Assembly (NCBI GenBank): GCA_037179515.1
Contig: JAXCGZ010009485.1
Location: forward strand, 121,447 to 185,446
Reading direction: 5' to 3'
Source: Halocaridina rubra
Lineage: Eukaryota > Arthropoda > Malacostraca > Decapoda > Atyidae
Length of the DNA stretch: 64,000 nt
Under the pieces are notes generated by a model. That model had not been told where the DNA came from. It ran no database searches and saw nothing but the letters and a program-made list of their open reading frames with translations. The first letter of the stretch is position 1, and every line of letters starts with the position of its first letter. The position numbers were made by a program, and so were the translations under genes. Positions 38,635-64,000 of the stretch are shown here, piece by piece.

Positions 38635-39105
38635 AACACAACCATTTTGGAAAAACAATGGATATACTTAGAAATACGAATTGTTTCCGATGTTATGCTT
38701 TATACTGTCAACAATTTATAATCTCTGTACACAAAAGGACGAAAACGAGGATAAAAACAATTTTAGACTACGAATAATCCACTGACGTTACATCAGTATT
38801 CAAATACTGGTCAATGACTTGGTGCAGTACTTACAGACAGTGTTTGGGGAAAGGGGTCATAACTTTCACTGCAAAACAAGAGCAGTTAACTTTTAGTTGA
38901 GTAGCTCATCATCATGATGCTGGGATAGGAAAGAGGGAGAGGAAATTAGTAATGGTGTCATTTTTGAAGAGGGGAGTAGTGGGAAGATAAAAAACTGAGA
39001 AGGGTAGACCCTCCAGCTATCTTGTATCCAAACAATGGGGTTGACTGCGATTAGTTAGTAGGTGACAATGCTACTTGAAAGATTTAAGGAGCCCTTGAAC
39101 TCAAA
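38635..39105. other. unassigned stretch
   Basis: No gene or repeat recognised between the LTR element and the LINE fragment. Confidence 0.5.
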
Positions 39106-39107
39106 AT

Positions 39108-39480
39108 AAAAACCAGTTATGATGAGAGGCTGAGGGAATTAGACTTACCATCACTCGAAGCTAGAAGTGAGGGGGGATATGGTGACAGTCTTTAAATTCC
39201 TTCATGGTTATGATAGAGTGGATCGGGATCGATATTTTGATATGGCTGGCTCTAGAACTAGAGGTCATAGTTTGAAGCTTCGTAAGAAAACTTGTTTGCA
39301 GGATGTAAGCAAATACTTTTTCAGTGTAAGAGTAGTTGATAATTGGAATTCGCTAAGCGAGGAGGTAGTTAATGCTATCTCAATCCATAGTTTTAAGGAC
39401 AGGTATAAGTATCACCAAGTATAAAATGGAAGCGATCAGGAGACGGGAAGATACGAGCTTTGGGCTCTTTCCCGTAAACA
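39108..39480 (+). mobile_element. CR1/L2-like LINE 3' fragment
   Basis: Codes the C-terminal end of a LINE polyprotein: YDERLRELDLPSLEAR, then after a frame shift RGDMVTVFKFLHGYD, TRGHSLKLRKKTC, VSKYFFSVRVVDNWNSLSEE and FKDRYKYHQ-stop at 39424. A 3' UTR piece follows. The pattern RGDM...TRGH...FFSxRVVxxWN is typical of the CR1/L2-type 3' end and differs from the RTE-like family elsewhere in the window. 5' truncated. Confidence 0.8.
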
Positions 39481-39860
39481 AAATTAGGTAATCGCACACT
39501 TTCTAAGAGCTGTGTGGGAAAGCCCAAGATCGGTAGTGGCCTTTCTTAAGTACTTGGTGCTGTTCGACTAGGCAGCTTGGGGGCCAACAACATAAGCAAT
39601 CTTTACTTGTTGTATCGAGTGCATGTGGTTACGAGCTTAAATGGACTCCACTGTTTTAAGTGAAAATCATAAAAAAAATATATGGGACGGGGCATGCTGA
39701 GGACTGGCAGGGTTTGGAAATATTTTTCAACAAAAAGCTGCCACGAAATACATAAACTCACTCTGATATGAGAAATGGCATAGTGTCACGTTAATAATGA
39801 ATCATACTGGTTAACGTTACTATTCCAGTAGATTGTCAAATTTTGAAAGGTAATTCGGAT

Positions 39861-39996
39861 CTTGTAAAGAATAACAACCCCAGGGTGCTTTAAAGTAGTT
39901 CATTTCTACAAGGTAAGTCAGCCAACCTAACCTAACCTGAACTGACAATTGCAGGGATTATTTAACTTCCAGAGAATAGTCATCATTACAAGACCC
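39861..39996. repeat. dispersed repeat with CCTAA tract, copy 2
   Basis: AACAACCCCAGGGTGCTTTA ... CAACCTAACCTAACCTG ... CAGGGATTATTTAACTTCCA, homologous to 18391-18510. Confidence 0.6.
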
Positions 39997-40279
39997 CTTT
40001 ATTCTTGCATACAAGATTAGTTCTCCAACAAGGGGCTATTTTCAATTCTTTCCATTTTGATTTAAGGTCCAGAATTCTTGTAATGATTTGAAAACGACGT
40101 ATATAATTGAATCTCATTAAAACCTCCATTATATTGATCTGTAACCCTATATTTATTTGCGATTACGGATTTGTACTTACTTTTAGAAGCAATTGCAAAG
40201 TATTTAAATAAATTTTCCCTCTTCTGACACAATAACAAAACTGGATAACAAATGCCAAAAACGTTACCATACATACTAC

Positions 40280-40410
40280 TGGATGCAATATCCCTTGTAA
40301 AGGTGGCAAAGTCAAAGCACACATTAACAAGGAAGCCAATATACCTCAAGCACTCCTATCTCCTTGGGGAGAAAGGGTTGCCACAATTACCCCATCTCAA
40401 TAACCCTGCT
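40280..40410. repeat. dispersed repeat (CCTTGTAAAGGTGGCAAAGTC type)
   Basis: Shares GGTGGCAAAGTCAAAGCAC with 17940-17960 and 33174-33192. It continues into CTATCTCCTTGGGGAGAAAG, like 18067-18080. Confidence 0.5.
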
Positions 40411-41237
40411 TGAGTCATCCACAGAGTAAATGGGTAAAATCTTCTGCCATGAGGCCCCCCATCCATTGCAAAATTAAATAATAATAGAATCACCAATAAT
40501 CCAATGATTTACTCAAAAGCTCCGGCAGAAAAAACACGACTGATTAAGAAATGAAAAAGTGAAACTCGTCCTCACTGTAGACGATAGAATATCTAATTAA
40601 TAAGCCATATTATTAATAAATTATCATTTATGCTTGACAAATACCTAACTACCTAATCCCCAAATAAATTCTTCTTCTATAAAATTTAATTTATAACCAT
40701 TTTCTCACACTTGCTCATGATATAACTGATATCATTGATGAATAAACCAATATCCTAACTTTCTTCAGTATGAAAGATTTCCCTTATTTATCTTTATAAT
40801 TTTAAATATTCCTCCTTCATGAAATGACTCCTACTGTGCTATGCATTACTCACCTTTTTCTGTGTCTTTGATTCATCAGAAGAGGCCAATAATTAACTGA
40901 CTTACATGCATGTAGAGAAAAAAAGCTCTTGATAACAATTGCCCAGAGGAAAAATTACTTTTTTTTTTATGAGCTAAATTAGCTCAGATGAACCACAACC
41001 CAAAAAAATGCAGAAAAATTTTTTTTCAAATGCAAACGCAAAATTTGAATATTATTATCATAAATGTTTGAGAATAACAATAAAGGCCATATATACATTT
41101 AATTCTTTCTTATTAAAATATGTCAACATTTTTTTTTATTCTTCCAGACTGACAGTGTCTAAGATTCTTCAAACATTGCAAACGATCAAGTTTCTATTCA
41201 ATAACTCAATACATCAATAGCATAAGGTACATTGTTC

Positions 41238-41385
41238 CGGTTTTACGTCACGGACTCCCTTATCAACCAAGGGCTAGGACGGTTGCCTTCTTGCGAAGGA
41301 CTTGTTTCGGCAGATGTAATCCTTACGCTGAGTGCATGCCTTTGCTAACCTCAGACCGTGGCGGGGCGCGAACCCTCGAAAAAAA
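41238..41385 (-). mobile_element. tRNA-related SINE (family S2), copy 2
   Basis: Plus strand CACGGACTCCCTTATCAACC, AGGGCTAGGACGG, TTGCCTTCTTGCGAAGGA and CTCAGACCGTGGCGGGGCGC match 18985-19100 in order. The A-box side appears lost at 41385. Confidence 0.6.
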
Positions 41386-41569
41386 AAATTACATTTCTTT
41401 CTGATGCCTCAGGAGCCGAAAGAACCAGGAAAATAGGAATGGCCAGTGAGATCTTAAAAGCTTAAAAAAATTAGTCGCAGTTTCTGGATATTTACTTTTA
41501 ATATTTTCTTTATGATGAAATTGGATAATGCAATGACATAATAATGACAGAAAGTGAGGCCCGAAAAGA

Positions 41570-41710
41570 ACAGTGGTTAGAGCACTCGACCCAGGAAGTG
41601 ACAGACCGGTGATCGAGCCTGTTGCAGGGCATTAGGAAGGGCATCCAACCTTTCTCATTTTCAACCAGTCTGTTTCCAACAGCAATCAACTGTACATGGG
41701 TATATGCAAA
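41570..41710 (+). mobile_element. SINE family S1
   Basis: GAACAGTGGTTAGAGCACTC (A-box), CCGGTGATCGAGCC (B-box-like), GGCATTAGGAAGGGCATCCA and AACCAGTCTGTTTCCAACAG. The end is diverged. Confidence 0.7.
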
Positions 41711-42413
41711 CAGTACTCTACATTCTCCATCTCTACTTTCCAAATTCTCTTGGCGTCCTGCAAGCATACTCTTCCGGCTTTCAATCACGTCATGATAAGA
41801 AACAGAACAAATTAGTCACATATAAGAAGGACAGCACAGCAGCAGGTAGGGTTAAACACATTTCCCGTGCTTGTGTATCATGATCATACATGGAAAATAC
41901 AGTTGAAACAGTTCTTGCAGTAAAATACACGACTGCAGTCTTTTATATACAAAAAAAAATAAATAAAAAGAATCTATACTACATATATACATCTACAAAA
42001 TGACTTATGGTTTATCATTTTAAATTTTCAAATATTAAATTTTTTCGCCTACACATATCCGTCAGAAATGTTACGTTGGCTGAACATGCATCATTCGGCA
42101 ATTGATTACTGATTACGCTATGCTCCAAATAGACAGACAAAAGCCATAACGATTAACCACATGATACTCTATAATGTCTTTAAAACTAGGATATACGTCT
42201 GAAAAACTTGCATATTAGCATTCATATAAAAAACTATGCGATTTGAAAATGCTATCCTATCAAGGAAACATAGGATAAAAAATGATCAACTCCTCTCATA
42301 TCTTATGCTTCAATACTTTGCAAAGTGAAAAACTTCCTTCCATTCAGTACCTTCAACAGGTTGTTCTAGGGTGTTTCTCTATCTTATTGATCATTTTTTA
42401 TAATTCACTTTCT

Positions 42414-42700
42414 TTGCATCCCTTGACAGTGATGTCTAGGCCTCTCCTAGCATAGTTCAATAATACTGCATCCCTTACATGTGATATCTAGGCCTCTCCT
42501 AGCAGTTTAACAATGTTGCATCAATTACATATGATGCCTAGGCCTCTCCTAGAATAGGCCACTAATAGTGAATCCTTTGCAAGTGATGCATAGGCCTCTA
42601 TTAGCATAGTTCACTAACTGTGCATCCCTCATAATTTATGTTTAGGCCTCTCCTGGTATAGTTCCATAATGTTGCATCCCTTGCACGCAATGTATGGAAG
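42414..42700. repeat. minisatellite, ~58-bp unit, five copies
   Basis: Recurring GATGTCTAGGCCTCTCCTAG, CATAGTTCAATAAT and GTTGCATCCCTT blocks, about 52-62 bp apart, gradually diverging. Confidence 0.85.
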
Positions 42701-42884
42701 GCTCCTCTACAGTGCATTACTATTCCTCTTCTCATTTTGACCTGCCTAAGATTCCTGACTCTGGTGAGCCTGATCTACTTGACATAACCCTTTCAGACTT
42801 TACAATGAGACGAATGCCCATACTGTTACTGGGGGAAAGAAAAGAAAAAAAAAAGAAAAAGAAAAAAAAATCAGGTTACACTAA

Positions 42885-43035
42885 TCACTTCAGTAGCATA
42901 GTTGTTAATGCTAAACTCAGGAAGTGACAAACCAACATTTAAGCCCACCCTGTGGCTTTAGAAAAGGAACCCAACCTCAATTCCCCAATTTTAGCCTGTT
43001 TGTGTCCACCTCCATTTGAAGGATATAAACAGCGA
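42885..43035 (+). mobile_element. SINE family S1 relic
   Basis: CAGTAGCATAGTTGTTAATG, AGGAAGTGACAAACC, GGAACCCAACCTCAATTCCC and TGTGTCCACCTCCATTTGAA mark the family; diverged A and B boxes. Confidence 0.6.
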
Positions 43036-43039
43036 TACA

Positions 43040-44679
43040 GATAACAGGGAAAAAATACTAATTTCCCATTCTAATTCTTTTGAGGTATCCAAACCAATTA
43101 ACAATCTACATGTCAGTCTCTGCTAATATTCTTTTGTCTCATACATTTAACTTACTTTTTCACAAGAGAAAGTCCTCATATCATAAGAACATTATTCAAC
43201 TCCATGACTTTTATTTTCTCCCTCACTCACCCATAACCTAAGTACAGCAAGGGGACACTTAATCCTCAAATATAACCTAATTTTGTCATGTCCTGAAATA
43301 AATATTGTATATGGTGTTCAAAGAACATTCTCCCTTTCCCCATTCATTTGATGTGTCTCTCCTTCATATATCATTCTAAATATTTACCTCTAAATAGGTC
43401 ACCGGGCAGTAATATCTGCTAACAGCAGCGTGTTTACTTACCAAACTCTATTCCCATGCTCCAATATTCTGCTACGGAAGATAAACATCCTTATGATCAC
43501 TGTAAAATGTATAGTGAATAAGATTATGACCTTGAAATCTGCTATTAAATATTCTTGAGGAACTTTACTGCAAAGAAGGCGTGGAAGGCGTGCCAACAAT
43601 AAAAGCCCTATGGCTATGCTGAGCTTATACTCCCAACTTATGTACCTTATAGTCATTTAAGTTAGCAAAAGTACCCCACAAGAATCCACAAAACATTAGG
43701 AACACTGAGAAGAAAAGTAAAGTTACGCCAAAAACACGAACAATATGAAAGCAACTGCGACAAATTTCATGTGATACATCCAGTGACTCTTCTTGCTCAT
43801 GTTAATATGAATGGAGCCGGATTTACATACACGGAATTTCCTGATGTTCATACAACAGGAATGAATAAATGAGTTGTAAACAAATGGCATAATCAGTAAG
43901 TAATTACCAGGGCATGACCTAAAAAGTCTTTCATGGCTCTTTTAAAACCACAAGTTTCAGTACACTGAAATCTTTCCGTCGGCTGTGGGTTCATCACACA
44001 CCTTAATGGATTACTACACATCACTTGCTCGGGACTTAATTTTAGCTATTTATCACTAATGCCCAAAGCACCCGATAAACACACACAAAAGGTGGGATAC
44101 TGTTTGACTTTATTACAGATCATCTTTTATAAAAGATGTCACACTTACACTTTAATTCCATGCCAAAGCTTCAGCTAAATTATTATTTGTGTCAAACTAT
44201 GCACAACTTTTAATGGAGTTTAGAATGAAATGTTCACTGATTACGCAATTCTATGATTATGGGTCCTTCATGTAGACAAGAATAAACTACAATGCAAACA
44301 GATTATTTTGGGTTCTTTTAGATATCAAAATAGTTATTCTTGATCTCAAGATGAAAGGTCAAGGATTTTCTGGCATTTTTAAGGTTGGGGAGATTTCTTT
44401 CTGGCACGGTGCCATTCCCAAAGAAATATGCCTTGGGTCTGGGTATCGACCACATTTATCTGCTGATGCGACATTACCGGTAATTTTCCCAGCTTCCAAG
44501 GGACTATAGGTACATATTAACTGTTAATCACTCACGATACTTAGAAATATAAAATGGTAAGACAGTCATTGTGCCCTAAAACTCTCAATAAAAGATCTGA
44601 GTACATTAAGGAATAATAAATACTGTAATACCAATATCCTTGTTCAACAAAAAATATTTACAAGTTATTTATATATAGT
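43040..44679 (-). other. downstream flank / 3' UTR of SPOC gene
   Basis: No coding signal. A minus-strand AATAAA at 44109-44114, about 570 nt after the stop, is a plausible poly(A) signal for the SPOC gene, but no transcript evidence is available. Confidence 0.4.
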
Positions 44680-60836
<16,157 letters not shown>

Positions 60837-61005
60837 CTGAAATTTACCAAAATGATATAACAAATCCTTAAAAATAATAGTAATAAAAAATGTCACATTT
60901 CTGACACAAAATGATGAAGTAGATAGAAGAATGTTCTGGGAATATATTTTGTTCTAGTTGCTTCAAGATATAAAAAGCCTTAATCCCCTTTATATATACT
61001 GTATA
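60837..61005 (-). other. SPOC-gene intron, upstream side
   Basis: Intron sequence upstream of the 60836 exon. No exon was recognised from here to the right edge. Confidence 0.5.
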
Positions 61006-61264
61006 CAGTGGTCCCTCGTTTATCGCGGGCTTTCGGTTCACAGACCCGCCGCGATAGGTGAAAATCCGCCAAGTAGGAGCACCATACCCTGTATATACAT
61101 ATGTATTTTACATTTATTTTTACCTTTACTGTATAAACCCTCCTTGCACTGTTAACAAACCTCCCTTTACTTTATTAATACCAGCGTGCAAGCGTAAATT
61201 TATATGAATGTGATAGGTAAGCTAAGCGAGATTGAGGTGATTTTGACGTGTACATCCTCAACAG

Positions 61265-61406
61265 CCAATGGCGGCCGACATCCGAGAACTTTCTTCTTCC
61301 TTCAGCATATCTAACACTTTTACCTTTTCTGTTATGGTCAACATCTTCCTTTGCCACTTAGGCTTCCTACCAGAAGCCTTAGAAGATGAAGGACCTTGGG
61401 AGGCAT
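61265..61406 (-). pseudogene. Tigger 2 transposase N-terminal remnant
   Basis: About 45 codons with a frameshift near the start; SSSKASGRKPKWQRKMLTIT matches copy A. No catalytic residues. Confidence 0.8.
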
Positions 61407-61629
61407 TGCAGGGGTTAAAATATAAAAGTTTCACAAAATCACAAGCACAACGTATTAAGAAGCACAACGCAAACGGCACAAATGTGAGTAGACTGAACGG
61501 GTGAGGTGAGACAATGGAAGATGCTGGGAGAACCAAGCTTCAATCAAAAAGCCAATCAGACCCCATGATACAGAACATACAGAAACACAATTTTGTGATT
61601 TGCCGTCTTCCACCAATCAGCCAATAGCA

Positions 61630-62215
61630 TCCCATGTACTATCTCACGTAGGTGTGACCCTCTGCGTTTTCCAAGATGCTAATACTCTATCGTACAGTAT
61701 TGTACATGGTGCAATACTGAGTTACATGTTTAAATTTATGTTTTATTTTTTACTATTGTTAACTTTTATTATTCTTAGGCTAGGAAATACTTTTTTTTTA
61801 TCAATATAATAATGAAAATTTTAATATGTACTATCTCACGAAGGTGCGACCCTTTTCGTTTTCCGAAACGCCGATACCGGTATTGTATCTTACATGGTGC
61901 AATATTGTGAGTTACATGTTTAAATTTAAGTTTTTTACTATTTTTTACTGCTTTATTATTCTTAGGCTAGGAAATACTTTTTTTTTATCAATAAAATAAT
62001 GAAAATACTGGAAATTTTATTATGTACTATCTCACGTAGGTGCGACCCTTTGCGTTTTCCGAAATGCCGATACCGGTATCGTATTTTATATGGTGCAGAG
62101 TTACATGTTAAATTTGTTTTTTACTTTATTTTACAGCTTTATTATTCTTCGGCTGGGAAATACTTGTTTATCAATAAAATGATGAAAAAAAAATTTCAAT
62201 AAAATAATGAAAATG
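61630..62215. repeat. Tigger 2 leader tandem repeat, three copies
   Basis: Units start near 61633, 61828 and 62023 (ATGTACTATCTCACGTAGGT), about 195 bp each, with TTTTCCGAAATGCCGATACC and TTATTATTCTTAGGCTAGGA. Confidence 0.85.
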
Positions 62216-62346
62216 CTGAAAATTCTAATATTTTAATATACTCACATATACCCAGAAAAAAAAAAAAAAAAAAGCTCGCCAAAAAAACCCGCAATTCACT
62301 GAATTTACGAAAGGTGAATCGCGATATAGAGAGGGATCACTCTGTG

Positions 62347-62600
<254 letters not shown>

Positions 62601-63105
62601 CCGTGAACCCTCGCTATATCGCGGTTCACCTTTTGCAAATTCAGTGCATCACGGATTTTTCTGGCGAGCAAAAAAATATAAATAAAATAAATAATAAAAA
62701 ATAAATAAATAAATAAATGATTGTGACACCAGGACGGGCTAATAAATAATAAAATAGAGCAGCTTTTATTGGGCCTGGGCACGAAGTATACAAGAGTAAA
62801 GAGAAACAGAGATGGGGAGTGTAATGACCTGTCAGATGTGAAGGGATTTTAAAAGATGTGTAATGAATATCCAATTCTCTGCTAGGTTTTAATATACCTC
62901 TGCATTACTTTCATGATGTCTATTCCAAAAATTCTCCTTAGATCTTATTATTATTATTATTATTGGCGAAAATAATTTTCCTTTGATGATGACTGTGGAG
63001 GTTATTATTATTATTACAAATTAGTCATTAAACCATTAATTTTACAATAAATTATGTAGTTTTGGTTGAATGAACAAGAGTTAATTAAAGATGTTTCTCT
63101 CTCTC
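62601..63105 (+). mobile_element. foldback-type MITE, copy D (one arm)
   Basis: Left end CCGTGAACCCTCGCTATATC GCGGTTCACC is a Tigger 2-type right end. It continues into the arm (GACACCAGGACGGGC ... GAGAAACAGAGATGGGGAG ... CATGATGTCTATTCC) and the centre (TTTTGGTTGAATGAACAAGA), then a short (CT)n. The second arm is missing. Confidence 0.7.
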
Positions 63106-63535
63106 TCTGTGTCAACGTCTCTCCCCATTTATTGTCGTCATCTTTCATTTCCTCTTCCTCATTTGATTTCTTCTTCTTCCACTGTTTCTTTCTTCTCTAC
63201 TTTGATGGCAAATGGATGTATCCTTTTAAAGTTCCATCAGGAAATGAAGAGAGAGAGTGAATTTAAATGGAGGTAAGTTTATTATTAGATTACTCTCTCT
63301 CTCTCTCGCTTTGTTGACTCCTTGTTTCCAATCTCAGCTATGTGGCTTCCTTTATACATTAACTTGCTTTTTTTTATATATATATCTTCCTTTGCTCCTC
63401 TCTGTATATTTGTCTTTCCATCTATCTAGCTGTCTTAGTTTATTATATAGTATCCTTTGCTTTGTTAGTACTCTATTATCTCTTTATACAAAAATGAAAC
63501 AAACTTTTTATAAGTGTACTTCTATAATTTTCTGC

Positions 63536-63575
<40 letters not shown>

Positions 63576-64000
63576 TAACGATGTCTACTTATAAGTCACT
63601 TTTAATATAAGAAGAGTAACCATTGTACAAAAATGGAAATAAATGTTTGTTTGTTTGCCTCTGTATCAGCTGATGCTTATTCAGGCACAATATCTTACTC
63701 ATAATATATATATTTACTCACCCTGTTTGGGGTTTATCTAATTTTCAAGATTATAGTATTATTAATATTCCTTGGTTCTAAACATTATTCTATCTATCGA
63801 CCATGCTGCATGAAATCTTAACATAAATAGTGTCAGCTGAGTGAAAAAGAAAACATATACAATTCGTTCAAAGAAAACGTATATCGTACTGTACCTGGGA
63901 AACTTAAATGAAATATATATATTCTCTACACACTATTTCCCTGATGATATTATATCGAAAGTTTGTTTGCTGTTTGTTCTAAATGCTTTTTTTCAATCTT
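63106..64000. other. unassigned right flank
   Basis: CT-rich then AT-rich DNA with a short (ATA)n tract at 63538-63573. No gene or exon recognised. Confidence 0.5.

Larger units (their letters stand above)
61006..62343 (-). mobile_element. Tigger 2 deletion derivative, copy B
   Basis: 1338 bp; left end CAGTGGTCCCTCGTTTATCG, right end ...GAGAGGGATCACTCTG. Contains the transposase start (ATG at 61406, minus), with a frame change after MPPK, HTH words KMLTITEKVKVLDMLKEE, and then a direct jump into the 3' flank. Three leader tandem units follow. Confidence 0.85.

Overview
The window looks like intron-rich, repeat-saturated animal DNA, most probably from a decapod crustacean. Reasons: two conserved animal genes with split coding exons and GT-AG borders, very long (AT)n and (GA)n microsatellites, short TTAGG/CCTAA telomere-type tracts, and many arthropod-style transposons (BEL/Pao LTR elements, RTE-like LINEs, pogo/Tigger DNA transposons, tRNA-derived SINEs). 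The species assignment is inference; the gene content is read from the sequence.

Two host genes are supported, both on the minus strand. (1) An SH3RF/POSH E3 ubiquitin-ligase scaffold occupies 18335 down to 13134 in five exons. It has a RING finger split between exons 1 and 2, then SH3-1, a split SH3-2, and a Ser/Pro-rich linker. The third and fourth SH3 domains usual for the family were not found and should lie beyond the left edge. (2) A DIDO1/PHF3/PPS-type SPOC protein is represented by its last three exons at 60836-60755, 46985-46808 and 46514-44680. They encode part of the SPOC domain and a long C-terminal tail with coiled-coil-like, Pro/Gly/Met-rich and Arg/Asp-rich segments. Splice phases agree at every junction in both genes.

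Layout. 1-6.6 kb: a foldback-type MITE, then a nearly full-length but broken RTE-like LINE between very long AT tracts. 6.6-13 kb: intergenic or POSH-intron DNA with SINEs, a LINE tail and degenerate minisatellites. 13-18.4 kb: POSH. 18.4-24.5 kb: probable POSH upstream region with SINE and LINE relics and a possible first exon. 24.7-30.4 kb (+) and 33.3-38.6 kb (-): two young BEL/Pao elements of one family in opposite orientation, each with paired LTRs and a 5-bp target duplication. Both keep a long Gag-protease frame and both lack most of RT plus RNase H and integrase. 38.6-44.6 kb: LINE and SINE relics and a minisatellite, then the 3' side of the SPOC gene. 47.0-60.7 kb: a ~13.8-kb SPOC-gene intron packed with Tigger-type elements of at least three families, deletion derivatives, MITEs and a nested SINE. 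60.8-64 kb: the next SPOC-gene intron, with more Tigger/MITE sequence.

The most interesting structure is the Tigger/foldback network. Foldback MITEs with inverted arms of about 250 bp carry the same ~75-bp termini as a Tigger family also present here as a coding copy and as two short derivatives that keep only the start of the transposase. Many of the TIR ends abut (AT)n tracts. The second is the non-autonomous Gag-protease BEL/Pao family, whose two copies differ by modular expansions: a 36-bp coding repeat and a 73-bp LTR repeat.
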